A stretch of DNA of 46,853 bases from Acidobacteriota bacterium (lineage in GTDB: Bacteria; Acidobacteriota; Vicinamibacteria; Vicinamibacterales; UBA2999), in the NCBI GenBank assembly GCA_016210845.1, contig JACQTK010000145.1:1-46853 (forward strand). Reading direction: 5' to 3'. Below are positions 8,181 through 17,092 of this stretch, in pieces (within the stretch, counting starts at the first letter, position 1; every line of letters begins with the position of its first letter). The notes under the pieces are model-generated. The model did not search any database and was not told where the DNA came from. It saw only the letters and a program-made list of their open reading frames with translations. Made by a program: the position numbers and the translations under genes.

Positions 8181-9176
8181 ATGGCCGAAGGAGCCCAGCC
8201 GTCGCGCCGCCTCGGCCAGGCAGGCCCGCTCGTCCTCGACACGGTGGTGTTCGCGCGCGGCGTCGCCACGCCCGCCGGCGTGCGCCCGTCGCTCGACCGC
8301 GTCGATCTCGACATCCTGCCAGGCGAGATTTTCTCGATCGTCGGACGCGCGGGGTCGGGCAAGACGATGCTGCTCGAATCGATCGTCGGCCTTCAACCCG
8401 TGTCGGCCGAGCAGTTGCTCGTGTGCGGAACCGATCCGCGGCGATTCCCGCGGGCCGTCAAGCAGCGCATCGGCGTGGCGCCACGACGCGTGGCCGTCGA
8501 GCGGAAGATTACCGTGCACGAGGCGCTGCGTCTCTTTGCCGCCTTCTACGAACGCGCCGATCCCGAACGCGCGCTCGACCGGCTGGGGCTGGCGGCCGTA
8601 CGCCACACGCGCGTCGATACGCTGCCGCCCCCGCTGCAGCAGCGCGTGTCGCTGGCGCTCGCGCTGCTCCACGATCCATCGGTCCTCTTCGCCGACGAGC
8701 CCACCCGTGACCTCGATCCCGAGGGTGCGCGCACCGTCTGGGATCTGCTCCGCGAGCGCCGGGATCGCGGCCGGACCTCGGTCATCACGACCAATCACCT
8801 CGACGAAGCCGCCCGTCTGAGCGATCGCATCGCCGTGATCGACGGCGGGCGCGTCATCGCGGCCGAGACGCCCGCGGCCCTGATGGCGCGCTCGAGGGCG
8901 CCGGAGCGTGTCACGTTTCAGCTGCTGAAGCCGGCGGTGCCGGTCGACAGCCTGACGGCGCTCGACGGGGTCGTCGGGCTCCAGGTCGAGCGCTCCGCGT
9001 ATGTGATCACCTCGAGCGACGGCGTCGCCACGCTGCGCGCCGTCCTGCGGTTGCTCGAGAGCCTCGGCCTCCGGCCGCTGAATCTCGGCCTGCACCAGCA
9101 GACGCTGGAAGACATGTTCTTCGAGCTGACCGCACACGGCGCGCGCGCCAGCGCGGCGGACCAGCGCGATGCCTAG
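8181..9176 (+). CDS. ABC exporter ATP-binding protein with degenerate signature
   Basis: The 331-residue protein has a Walker A (GRAGSGKT, K61) and a Walker B with catalytic Glu (VLFADE, D172/E173). It also has an H-loop (TTNHLDEA). Two normally conserved elements are altered. The Q-loop region reads IGVAPRR with no Gln, and the LSGGQ signature is replaced by PPPLQQRVSLA. The D-loop reads TRDLDP. The C-terminal extension resembles drug or antibiotic exporter ATPases of the DrrA type. It overlaps the permease gene by 8 bp and starts 2 bp after the HD-GYP gene. ATPase activity may be impaired or depend on a partner. Confidence 0.85.
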   Translation: MAEGAQPSRRLGQAGPLVLDTVVFARGVATPAGVRPSLDRVDLDILPGEIFSIVGRAGSGKTMLLESIVGLQPVSAEQLLVCGTDPRRFPRAVKQRIGVAPRRVAVERKITVHEALRLFAAFYERADPERALDRLGLAAVRHTRVDTLPPPLQQRVSLALALLHDPSVLFADEPTRDLDPEGARTVWDLLRERRDRGRTSVITTNHLDEAARLSDRIAVIDGGRVIAAETPAALMARSRAPERVTFQLLKPAVPVDSLTALDGVVGLQVERSAYVITSSDGVATLRAVLRLLESLGLRPLNLGLHQQTLEDMFFELTAHGARASAADQRDA

Positions 9177-9909
9177 CCTGGTGTTCATTCGCCTCGTGGA
9201 GAGGCAGCTGCGGCTGCTGGCGCGCGACCGGCAGCTCGTGTTCTGGAACTTCGGGTTCTTCCTGCTGCTGCTGGTCATCTTCCTCGGCGTGCTGAGCGGC
9301 GGCGACGCGGCGGTGCGCGTCACGCTGGCCGCGGCGCTCGTCACCACGGGCGTCATGGCCAACGCCCTGTTCACGGTGGCCGTCGGGCTGACGGCGGCCC
9401 GTGAGCGGGGCGTGTTCCGGCGCTACTGGCTCACGCCGACCTCGCCCGGCCTGTCGGTGTCGGCGGCGCTGTGCGCCAGGGCGGTGATGGTCTTCAGCGC
9501 CGCGTCGCTGCAGGTGATCGTCGCAGGCGTCGTGTTTGGGGTGCCCTGGTCCGGCGGTGCGCTGAGCTGGATCACGATCGCGGCGCTCGGCACCAGCGCG
9601 TTCGCCGCCATCGGCTTCGCCATCGCCTCGCTGGCGCCCGCGCCTCACGTGGCCAACGCGCTGGCGAACCTGGTCTTCATCCCGATGATGGCGCTCGGGG
9701 GCACGGCGCTTCCGGCGTCGATGATGCCCGAGGCGTGGGAGCGCCTGTATTGGGTGCTGCCGACCGCCGCGATTCTCGAAGGCCTCCTCGGGGCGTTCGT
9801 GCGCGGGGAGGGCGTGGCGGACAACGGCGCCCGCCTCGGCTACCTCGCGCTCTGGACCGTGGCACCGGCCGCATGGGCCGCATACCGGTGGAGGCGCCGT
9901 GGCCCGTAG
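9169..9909 (+). CDS. ABC-2 type transporter permease
   Basis: The 246-residue protein has six predicted membrane segments, for example NFGFFLLLLVIFLGVL, the stretch after RVTLAAALV, VFSAASLQVIVAGVVFGV, ITIAALGTSAFAAIGFAIASLA, NLVFIPMMALGGTALPASMMPE and LGYLALWTVAPAAWAAY. The loop with PASMMPEAWERL and an aromatic-Leu-P is typical of ABC-2/DrrB permeases. Its ATG lies inside the end of the ATPase gene, so the two form one exporter. The substrate cannot be told from sequence. Confidence 0.9.
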   Translation: MPSLVFIRLVERQLRLLARDRQLVFWNFGFFLLLLVIFLGVLSGGDAAVRVTLAAALVTTGVMANALFTVAVGLTAARERGVFRRYWLTPTSPGLSVSAALCARAVMVFSAASLQVIVAGVVFGVPWSGGALSWITIAALGTSAFAAIGFAIASLAPAPHVANALANLVFIPMMALGGTALPASMMPEAWERLYWVLPTAAILEGLLGAFVRGEGVADNGARLGYLALWTVAPAAWAAYRWRRRGP

Positions 9910-9933
9910 TCACTCGCGCAGGCTGAAGGGCCA

Positions 9934-9961
9934 CCCCACCGCGCAGGCGTGCGCGGTGGGG
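9934..9961 (+). terminator. Strong hairpin after the ABC permease
   Basis: CCCCACCGCGCA (9934-9945) pairs perfectly with TGCGCGGTGGGG (9950-9961) around GGCG. There is no T-tract, but a 12-bp GC stem 25 bases after the permease stop is a good terminator or RNA-stabiliser candidate. It lies inside a longer open frame, which argues against that frame's upstream start. Confidence 0.55.
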
Positions 9962-10027
9962 ACCCCGGCGCCTGCGCGCTACACACGGAGGCCATGTGCG
10001 AGCCGCGGCCCGGCGGTGGGGCCGTTG

Positions 10028-10618
10028 ATGTTCTCGCTTGCCCTGACGTGCCAGGCGGGCTTCTCGACCGGCGAAACGGCGGCCGTGATCACGGCCACGT
10101 CGATCCTGTCCGCGACCGCCGCCCCGCAGCTGCAGGAGTACATCGAGACGGCGCGCGCGACGAAGGCCACCGGCGACGTCCGCGTCATCGCCCTCTCCAT
10201 CATCCGGCTGATGGCGCACGTGGGCCGCGTCGGCGGCCACCAGCGCGAGCGTCCGTCGCTGCTCGTGAGCGCGGGCGGCGTGCCGGCCGCTGCGAGCCCG
10301 GACCACGCGTCGTGGACGCTCCCGCTCGACGGGCGCGTCGTCCAGGCGCTCGAGGCGCACCTGGTCGACAACGCGGCCAGCTATGCGGTGGGGGCCGCCC
10401 AGCCGCTGCGATGGAGGGGGCCGTACCTCGAAGGGCTGTCATCCGATCCCTGGGGCTCCCGATACGCGGCCAACGTGGGTCTGCTCGGAGGCACGAGAGG
10501 CCAGGTGGTGATCGTGCTCAGCCCGGGCCCGAACGGAATCGTCGAGACACCGTTCGAGATGGTGGGCCTGCGCCTTGGCGGTGACGACGTGGCCGGGCTG
10601 ATTGCGAGTGGATGGTGA
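10028..10618 (+). CDS. Degenerate type II/IV pseudopilin-like protein
   Basis: From ATG 10028 the product has 196 residues. The N-terminus reads CQAGFSTGETAAV, and G11-F12 followed by E16 reproduces the prepilin peptidase motif (cleavage after G, Glu at +5). APQLQEY fits the start of the pilin helix. The usual hydrophobic run is replaced by a polar one rich in Thr, Ala and Ser, so membrane insertion and assembly are doubtful. The rest has a GspG-like GPYL then DPWGSRY segment, common in major pseudopilins, and ends VVIVLSPGPNGIVET. The open frame continues upstream to 9899, but that part contains a hairpin. No other secretion gene is nearby. Confidence 0.6.
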   Translation: MFSLALTCQAGFSTGETAAVITATSILSATAAPQLQEYIETARATKATGDVRVIALSIIRLMAHVGRVGGHQRERPSLLVSAGGVPAAASPDHASWTLPLDGRVVQALEAHLVDNAASYAVGAAQPLRWRGPYLEGLSSDPWGSRYAANVGLLGGTRGQVVIVLSPGPNGIVETPFEMVGLRLGGDDVAGLIASGW

Positions 10619-10622
10619 TCAC

Positions 10623-10679
<57 letters not shown>

Positions 10680-10690
10680 AGGGACACGTG

Positions 10691-11218
10691 ATGCGCGACG
10701 GGCGTGAGGAATATCTGCTGGTCCGGGCGTGCGGGCAGTTGTGCGCGCTGCCCCTCGAGCACGTCGAGGAGACGATGCGGCCGCAGCCGGTCCGGGCCCT
10801 TGGCGAGGCGCCGTCGTTCGTGTGCGGCGTGGCGGTGATTCGCGGCGCGCCGGTGCCCGTGGTGGACGTGGCGTCCGTGCTCGCTCACGGACGTGCGGGG
10901 ACAAAGACGTCGGCTGCCCCTGATGGCGAGGCCGAGGCGACGACGCGCTTCGTGACCGTGCGGACAGGCGGCCGCCACGTGGCGCTTGCCGTGGACGAGG
11001 TCGTCGACGTGCGGAGGATCCCCTCGGAGGCCCTCGCGGATCTGCCCCCGCTCATCGGGCACGGCCGCGCCGACGCCGTCGAGGCCATCGGCATGCTCGA
11101 TGCCGATCTGCTCGTGGTCCTGCGGGCGTCGCGTCTGGTGCCCGACGCGGTCTGGGCGGCCATCGGCACGGGGAGGGGAGACCCTCGTGCTCGCGCAGGT
11201 GAGGACCCCGATGGTTGA
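10691..11218 (+). CDS. CheW-like coupling protein (WspB/WspD type)
   Basis: The 175-residue protein is a single CheW domain: YLLVRACGQLCALPLEHVEE, then CGVAVIRGAPVPVVDVASVL, and later FVTVRTGGRHVALAVDEV. It should dock the chemoreceptor to CheA at the inner membrane. ATG 10691 was chosen because CAGGGA precedes it. The frame extends back into the heptamer array, which is unlikely to be coding. It is the first gene of the chemosensory operon and overlaps cheR. Confidence 0.88.
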   Translation: MRDGREEYLLVRACGQLCALPLEHVEETMRPQPVRALGEAPSFVCGVAVIRGAPVPVVDVASVLAHGRAGTKTSAAPDGEAEATTRFVTVRTGGRHVALAVDEVVDVRRIPSEALADLPPLIGHGRADAVEAIGMLDADLLVVLRASRLVPDAVWAAIGTGRGDPRARAGEDPDG

Positions 11219-12746
11219 GGCCAGCACGGATGCGATCGAGCGCTTCCGCGCCGCCGTGGCCGGCGGACTGGGGCTGCAGTTCGAGGAGGCGAAGCTCGGG
11301 TTTCTCGCCGGTGTCCTGCAGCGGCGGCTGCAGATCACCGGGCAGCCCGTCGAGCGGTATCTGTCACGCCTGGAATCGGAGCAGGACCAGGACGAAGTCG
11401 GAGCGCTCGCGCAGGAGCTGACGGTGGGCGAGACGTACTTCTTCCGCAACGCCGATCACTACCGCGCGCTGACGGAACACGTGCTTCCCGAGCGACTCGC
11501 CGCGCACGGCGCCGCCAGGGTTCTCCGGATCCTCTCGCTCGGGTGCGCGTCGGGCGAGGAGCCGTACTCCCTGGCCATCATGGCTCGCACGGTGATCCAG
11601 GACCCGGCGTGGCCCGTGTCGATCCTTGGCGTCGACGTGAACCCCGTGATACTCGACAAGGCCCGGCGCGGCCGGTATTCGGAATGGGCGTTGCGCGAGA
11701 CGCCCGCCGACGTCAGGCATCGATGGTTTCGCGCAGAGGGAGGACACCTCGTCCTCGACGACGCGCTGCGCGAGGCCGTCCGGTTCGAGCGGCACAATCT
11801 CGTGGACGAGCACGCGCGGGTCTGGCAACTCGACCCCTTCGACGTCATCTTCTGCCGGAACGTGCTGATGTACTTCACGCCCGCGCAGGCGCACGCGCTC
11901 GTCGGGCGCACGGCTCGCCTGCTGCAGACGGGCGGGTATCTCTTCCTCGGGCACGCCGAGACGCTGCGCGGCCTGTCCACGGCCTTCCATCTCCGCCACA
12001 CGCACGGCACGTTCTACTACCAGCGGAAGGACGCGCCCGGGTCGGCGGCACAACGCGAGCAGGCGCCACCCGCGCGGGCACATGGCCTGCCGCTGCCCGC
12101 CGACGGCGGTGGCTTCCGGCTCCGGCCGGAAGAACTTGCCGACACGTGGATTGCCACGATTGGCCGCGCGGCCGCCCGCGTCGCGGCGCTGGCGGAGGCG
12201 CCTCGGCCGCGCCCGATCGCGCGCGCCGGCCAGCAGAAGCCCGGCTGGGAGCTGGGCCTGGTGCTGGAGCTGCTGCGGAAGGAGCGCTTCGCCGACGCGC
12301 TCGCGATGGTGGAGGCACTGCCGCCCGAGTCGGGTGGCGACCCGGACGTCCTGCTCCTGCACGCCGTGCTCTTGACGCACGGCGGCCAGCTCGCCAGGGC
12401 CGAGGAGGTATGTCAGCGGCTGCTCGACGTCGACGATCTGAATGCGGGCGCCCACTATCTGCTGGCGCTCTGCCGCGAAGGATCGTCCGACGTCTCGAGG
12501 GCCCTTCACCACGACCAGGCGGCGGCGTACCTGGACCCTGGCTTCGCGATGCCGCGCCTCCATCTCGGCCTGCTGTCGCGGCGCGCGGGCGATCGCGCCG
12601 CCGCCCGCCAGGAGCTGGGCCAGGCGCTCGTCCTCCTCCAGCGCGAGGAGGCGTCCCGCATCCTGCTCTTCGGCGGCGGATTCGGCCGCGAGGCGCTCGT
12701 GGCGCTGTGCCGCGCGGAGCTGGTGGCCTGCGGAGGGATGCCGTGA
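11211..12746 (+). CDS. CheR-type chemoreceptor methyltransferase with TPR tail (WspC-like)
   Basis: The 511-residue protein has a CheR N-terminal helical domain with ELTVGETYFFRN. The SAM-binding Rossmann domain follows (ILSLGCASGEEPYSLA, GVDVNP) with the characteristic FDVIFCRNVLMYF and GYLFLGHAETL. After a linker the C-terminus has TPR-like helices (DVLLLHAVLLTHGGQLARAEEVCQ and the following repeats, about 370-480). CheR proteins with TPR tails are typical of Wsp-type systems. ATG 11211 has GAGG upstream and overlaps cheW by 8 bp. GTG 11187, behind a stronger GGGGAGGGGAG, is an equally good start. Confidence 0.92.
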   Translation: MVEASTDAIERFRAAVAGGLGLQFEEAKLGFLAGVLQRRLQITGQPVERYLSRLESEQDQDEVGALAQELTVGETYFFRNADHYRALTEHVLPERLAAHGAARVLRILSLGCASGEEPYSLAIMARTVIQDPAWPVSILGVDVNPVILDKARRGRYSEWALRETPADVRHRWFRAEGGHLVLDDALREAVRFERHNLVDEHARVWQLDPFDVIFCRNVLMYFTPAQAHALVGRTARLLQTGGYLFLGHAETLRGLSTAFHLRHTHGTFYYQRKDAPGSAAQREQAPPARAHGLPLPADGGGFRLRPEELADTWIATIGRAAARVAALAEAPRPRPIARAGQQKPGWELGLVLELLRKERFADALAMVEALPPESGGDPDVLLLHAVLLTHGGQLARAEEVCQRLLDVDDLNAGAHYLLALCREGSSDVSRALHHDQAAAYLDPGFAMPRLHLGLLSRRAGDRAAARQELGQALVLLQREEASRILLFGGGFGREALVALCRAELVACGGMP

Positions 12747-13336
12747 GCGGGACGGCCCACTCGCTGACCCGACGGGCCGCGGAGCTTCGGCGCGCGTTCG
12801 ACCGATCGTTCGCGGAGACGGCGGCGGACCAGGCGAGGGCGTACGAGGACCTGCTCGCGATCACCGTGGGAGACGTTCCGTACGCGCTGCGGATGGCCGA
12901 GATCGCGAGCCTGCACGTGGATCGCCCGGTCACGCCGCTTCCGGGATCGGCGCCGGAGCTGCTCGGCTTGACCGGCCTGCGCGGCGCGATGCTGCCCGTC
13001 TACGACCTGCGCGTGATTCTCGGGCGGGCACAAGGCCCGACCCGAACTCCCCGCTGGCTGGTGGTGGACGCGCAGGCGCGCGCGGCGTTGGCCTTCGACC
13101 GGTTCGACGCGCATCTCCGCGTGGGCCGCGAGCGGCTGGTCCCACAGCGCGCACACGCGGCGAGTCAGTACGCGCAAGAGGTCGCACGAATGGACGACGA
13201 CGTGAGGCCGATCGTGTCGGTGGCCTCCGTCCTGGACGCGATTGTCACGGCCACGAAGGACACGAAGACGATCAGCCACGAAGAACACGAAGGTCACAGC
13301 GCGGCACAGCGGCAACCAAAGGATGCCGCGCTGTGA
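12743..13336 (+). CDS. Second CheW-like coupling protein
   Basis: The 197-residue protein has a CheW domain beginning near residue 33 (DLLAITVGDVPYALRMAEIASL, then GLTGLRGAMLPVYDLRVILGR). The GTG start overlaps the cheR stop (GTGA) and is preceded by GGAGGG. The last 30 or so residues (from about TKDTK onward) are encoded by the dispersed stem-loop element that starts near 13250. The native C-terminus has therefore probably been replaced by repeat sequence. Two CheW proteins flanking CheR match the wspB-wspC-wspD order. Confidence 0.87.
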   Translation: MSGTAHSLTRRAAELRRAFDRSFAETAADQARAYEDLLAITVGDVPYALRMAEIASLHVDRPVTPLPGSAPELLGLTGLRGAMLPVYDLRVILGRAQGPTRTPRWLVVDAQARAALAFDRFDAHLRVGRERLVPQRAHAASQYAQEVARMDDDVRPIVSVASVLDAIVTATKDTKTISHEEHEGHSAAQRQPKDAAL

Positions 13337-13500
13337 CCTCGGACCAGCGCTGGCACGAACGTGACACTAACGCGCCGCATGTTTTTGCTCAAATAACAAA
13401 CTCCGGCGCGTTGGTGTCACGAAGATCAACCTGAATAAGAGCACTTCGTTCCTTCGTGGTCTTCGTGGCCAATCCGTCTTCGTGGTCTTCGTGGCCCAGG
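13250..13500. repeat. Composite stem-loop repeat element, copy 2
   Basis: It has the same plan as copy 1. CACGAAG-type direct repeats come first, then a 16-bp perfect inverted repeat (AGGTCACAGCGCGGCA, 13291-13306 against 13324-13339). Next is GTGACACTAACGCGCC (13361-13376), pairing with GGCGCGTTGGTGTCAC (13405-13420) with one mismatch, and the end carries GTGGCCAATCCGTCTTCGTG. The inner stem sequence is shared with copy 1, the outer stem is not. It separates cheW from the receptor gene. Confidence 0.88.
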
Positions 13501-13516
13501 AAAGGAGTAATGGCAA

Positions 13517-14989
13517 ATGGCTCGGCACTGGACGTTCGGTCAGAAGGTGGGGGCGAGCTTCGCGCTGATCGTCGCGCTCGCCGTGGCGATGAGCGTCGTG
13601 AGCTATTACGCGCTTCGCGCGGTGGTCGCCAGCAAGGACCGCGTCATCGACGTGGAGGCGCAGCTCCTCATCGACGCGCAGGAGCTGCAGGCGCTCCGCG
13701 AGGCCGCCGCGGCCGACGCCCGCGGGTACCTGCTGACGCGCGAGGATCGCTTCTTCACCACCCTCCAGGCCTCGCGCACCAGCTTTGCCGCGGTGCTCGC
13801 GCGGCTCCAGGGCAATGTCGTCACAGACGAGGGGCGGCGGCTCGTCGACACCATCGAGCGGACCAACGAAGAGCAGGTGCGCGCGATGGACCAGGTCATC
13901 GCGCTCAGACGCACGGACGCTCCCCTCGACGCCGTCGTGCAGGCGTTCGACAACCAGGTCGGCCCCGTGCGCGAGCGGCTCGATGCCGCCATTCAGGCCT
14001 TTGTCGCCCTCGAGGGGCAGCGGCTCCGAGCCGCGACGCAGGCGTCGACGGATGCGGCGAGCGCCGCGAGCACGCTGGTGGCGACGCTCGCGCTGTTCTC
14101 GGTGCTCGGGGCGTGTGTCGCGGGGTTCGTGCTGACGCGCACGCTCGGCCGGCAGATCGGCACGGCGGTCAGCCAGGTGCAGAGCTCGTCGGCCGAGCTG
14201 CAGGCGGCCGCCACGCAGCAGGCCACCGGCGCCAAGGAGCAGGCCACGGCGATGACCGAGATCGCCACCACGATCGGCGAGCTGCTCGCCACTTCGCGCC
14301 AGATCACCGAGAGCGCGCAGCGCGTGGCGCAGATCGCGGAGGAGACCGCCGCCGCGGCGCGTTCAGGGGACGCCACGGTGGACGAGGCGCACGCCTCCAT
14401 CGCGGGCATCCGCCGGCAGGTGGACCTGATCGTGGGCCACATGCTCGAGCTGGGCAAGAAGTCGCAGCAGATCGGCAGCGTGCTCGACATCGTGTCGGAG
14501 CTGGCCGAGCAGACCAACATCCTGGCGATCAACGCCACCATCGAAGCGGCCGGCGCGGGCGAAGCGGGCAGGCGCTTTGCGGTGGTCGCCGATGAGATCC
14601 GCAAGCTCGCCGACCGCGTGGCGGGCTCCACCAAGGAGATCCGCGGCCTCATCGAGGAGGTGCGGAGCGCGGTGAATACCACCGTGATGGCCACCGAGAC
14701 GGGCGCCAAGGCGGTGGACGCCGGCTCCGCGCAGTTCGGGCGCGTCGCCGCCGCGTTCACGCAGATCGCGGGGCTCGTGGGCACGACGACGGAGGCGGCG
14801 CGCGAAATCGAGCTGTCCACGCGGCAGCAGACGACGGCCGTCGAGCAGGTCAACGTGGCGATCGCCAACATCGCCCAGGCCTCGAAGGAGACGGAGGCCA
14901 GCTCGGGCCAGACGCAGCAGACGGCCTCGCAGCTCGCCGTGCTGTCGACGGATCTGCTTCGGCTCGTGCGGTCGGAGGCAGCCGCGTGA
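13517..14989 (+). CDS. Methyl-accepting chemotaxis protein (WspA-like receptor)
   Basis: The 490-residue receptor has an N-terminal membrane segment (about 12-34) and a periplasmic four-helix/CHASE3-like bundle (about 35-180). A second membrane segment follows (about 184-210), then a long coiled coil. The hairpin tip is canonical: [22 protein letters not shown] then [18 protein letters not shown] clear HAMP domain is not obvious after the second membrane segment. GGAGTAA precedes the ATG. The gene sits between the cheW/cheR genes and cheA, so it is the dedicated receptor of this system. Confidence 0.93.
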   Translation: MARHWTFGQKVGASFALIVALAVAMSVVSYYALRAVVASKDRVIDVEAQLLIDAQELQALREAAAADARGYLLTREDRFFTTLQASRTSFAAVLARLQGNVVTDEGRRLVDTIERTNEEQVRAMDQVIALRRTDAPLDAVVQAFDNQVGPVRERLDAAIQAFVALEGQRLRAATQASTDAASAASTLVATLALFSVLGACVAGFVLTRTLGRQIGTAVSQVQSSSAELQAAATQQATGAKEQATAMTEIATTIGELLATSRQITESAQRVAQIAEETAAAARSGDATVDEAHASIAGIRRQVDLIVGHMLELGKKSQQIGSVLDIVSELAEQTNILAINATIEAAGAGEAGRRFAVVADEIRKLADRVAGSTKEIRGLIEEVRSAVNTTVMATETGAKAVDAGSAQFGRVAAAFTQIAGLVGTTTEAAREIELSTRQQTTAVEQVNVAIANIAQASKETEASSGQTQQTASQLAVLSTDLLRLVRSEAAA

Positions 14990-15016
14990 ATCGCAGCATG
15001 AACGGCAGTCGCAGAC

Positions 15017-17092
15017 ATGGCTCCTGATCCCTATCGGTACTTCCGCATCGAGGCGCGCGAGATCCTCGAGCAGCTCGGGCGGGGGGCGCTCGATCTCGAG
15101 AAGGGCGCTCCCTCCGCCGATTCGATCGCCCGGATGCTCCGCCTGGCGCACACGCTGAAGGGCGCGGCGCGTGTGGTCAGGCAGCCCGAGATCGCCGAGC
15201 AGGCGCACGCGCTCGAAGACGTGTTCGCGGCCGCTCGTGGGTCCGATGCGGCGGTGCCGCGGGCGCAGATCGACGTCGCGCTGCGCCTGCTGGATGGGAT
15301 CGGCTCGCAGGTGGCGGCCCTGACGCCCGCCCAGCCCGACGAGCAGCCCGTCAAGGCGCCCCTCCACCTCTTCCGTCCCGAGATTGCCGACCTCGATGCG
15401 CTGCTCGAGGGCCTGGCCGAGGCGCAGGTGCAGCTCGGTTCCATCCGGCCGCGGCTCGACCGCGTGGAGAGGGCGCGCCACCTGATCGATCTCGTGGCGG
15501 GCCAGCTCGCCCGGCCTGGGCAGGCTCACGGCCTGCCCCTGCGACCCGAAACCGTCGCGCCTCTCGATCGACCGGCCGACAGGGCGCGCTCGATGATCGA
15601 CGAGCTGCGAGCCCTCCTGGGCACGCTCGAGCGGGATCTCGCCTCCGGCCTCGACGCGGTCCATCGCGAGCTGCAGCAGGTCGGCGACGCGGCCGCCCGT
15701 TTGCGCCTCGTGCCCGCCAGCGCCGTCTTCACGTTCCTGGAGCGGGCCGCCCGCGACGTGGCGGGCACGCTCGGCCGACGCATCGTCTTCCAAGGCCGCG
15801 GCGGCGAGGTGCGCGTGGACAACCTCGTGCTGGGCGTGGTCCAGCAGGCGTTGCTGCAGGTGGTGCGCAACGCGGTCGCGCACGGAATCGAGTCCCCCGA
15901 GGAACGGCTCTCGGCCGGCAAGCCCCCCGATGGACGAGTGACGATCGCGGTGTCGCATCGCGGCCAGTGGGCCTCGTTCGTGTGTACCGACGATGGCCGC
16001 GGCGTGGACGTGGCGGCGGTTCGGCGGCTGCTCGAGCGCAAAGGCGTCGCGGCGGCGGGTCCAGCGGCCGAATCCGGAGGCCGCGCGAGCGCGACCGACG
16101 CGCTGCTCCGTGCCCTGCTCGATGGCGGGATCAGCACGTCCGGCACGGTCACGGACGTGGCCGGCCGAGGCGTCGGTCTGGATGTCGTCCGGGAGGCCGC
16201 CGAGCGTCTCGGTGGCACCGTGACGATGCGGACCGAGGTGGGGCGGGGCACGACCGTCGAGCTGGTCGTGCCGCTGTCGATGGCGTCGTTCGAGGCGCTG
16301 ATCGTCGAAGCGGACGGCGTGAGCGCCGCGGTGCCGCTGGAGGCCGTTCGCGGCACGCGCCGGATCGGGTCGCCGCAGATCGTCGAGGCCTCGCAGGGCC
16401 GGTCGATCCTTCATGAGGGACAAAGCCTTCCACTGCTGCCTCTGTCGCGCGCCCTTGGGCTGACGGTGCGGCGCGACGGCCGCAGCCGGCCGTCCTCCGC
16501 GTTTGTCGTACAGGCAGCGGAGGCCTCTGCTGCGTTCAGCGTGGATCGCATCGCCGGCACGGCCCGGGTGGTCGCGCGCCCGCTCCCGCCGCTCGCGCCA
16601 GCCGCCCGCGCAGTGGTCGGTGCGGCGCTCGACGCCCGCGGACACCCGCGCCTCGTGCTCGACCCGGCCGGCCTCGTTGCCGAGGCGCAGCAGCGAGGCG
16701 AGGTGGACGCGGAGCCTCCGCCCGCGCGCCGGTCGATTCTCGTGGTTGACGACTCGCTGACGACGCGGATGCTCGAACAGAGCATCCTCGAGTCCGCCGG
16801 CTACGAGGTGGAGCTGGCGAGCTCGGGCGAGGAAGGGCTGGCGAAGGCGCGCCAGGGACGCCATGCGCTGTTTCTCGTCGACGTCGAGATGCCCGGGATG
16901 GACGGGTTCACGTTCATCGAGCGCGCGCGGGCGGATCCGGTGCTCCGGGACACGCCGTCGATTCTGGTGACGTCGCGCACGTCACCGGAGGACCGGCAGC
17001 GGGGACGCGCGGCGGGCGCCGACGGTTACATCATGAAGAGCGAGTTCGATCAGGGCGTCCTGCTGGAGCGCATCCGGAGCCTGGTGCTCTGA
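15017..17092 (+). CDS. CheA-type histidine kinase with C-terminal receiver (WspE-like)
   Basis: The 691-residue protein has an Hpt domain with H45 (AHTLKGAARVV) and a helical dimerisation region. The CheA-type HATPase follows (VVRNAVAHGIE, DDGRGVD, GRGVGLDVV), then a CheW-like domain and a receiver with D622 (LFLVDVEMPGMDGF). No P2 CheY-binding domain is evident. The fused receiver is typical of CheA in Wsp and Frz systems. The stop shares one base with the cheB start. Phosphoryl flow is likely to its own REC, CheB and the kinases downstream. Confidence 0.94.
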   Translation: MAPDPYRYFRIEAREILEQLGRGALDLEKGAPSADSIARMLRLAHTLKGAARVVRQPEIAEQAHALEDVFAAARGSDAAVPRAQIDVALRLLDGIGSQVAALTPAQPDEQPVKAPLHLFRPEIADLDALLEGLAEAQVQLGSIRPRLDRVERARHLIDLVAGQLARPGQAHGLPLRPETVAPLDRPADRARSMIDELRALLGTLERDLASGLDAVHRELQQVGDAAARLRLVPASAVFTFLERAARDVAGTLGRRIVFQGRGGEVRVDNLVLGVVQQALLQVVRNAVAHGIESPEERLSAGKPPDGRVTIAVSHRGQWASFVCTDDGRGVDVAAVRRLLERKGVAAAGPAAESGGRASATDALLRALLDGGISTSGTVTDVAGRGVGLDVVREAAERLGGTVTMRTEVGRGTTVELVVPLSMASFEALIVEADGVSAAVPLEAVRGTRRIGSPQIVEASQGRSILHEGQSLPLLPLSRALGLTVRRDGRSRPSSAFVVQAAEASAAFSVDRIAGTARVVARPLPPLAPAARAVVGAALDARGHPRLVLDPAGLVAEAQQRGEVDAEPPPARRSILVVDDSLTTRMLEQSILESAGYEVELASSGEEGLAKARQGRHALFLVDVEMPGMDGFTFIERARADPVLRDTPSILVTSRTSPEDRQRGRAAGADGYIMKSEFDQGVLLERIRSLVL

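Noticed and set aside
9899-10027. N-terminal extension of the pseudopilin to GTG 9899
   Set aside because: It would encode a basic, Pro-rich stretch through a 12-bp perfect hairpin and put the prepilin site 50 residues from the start.
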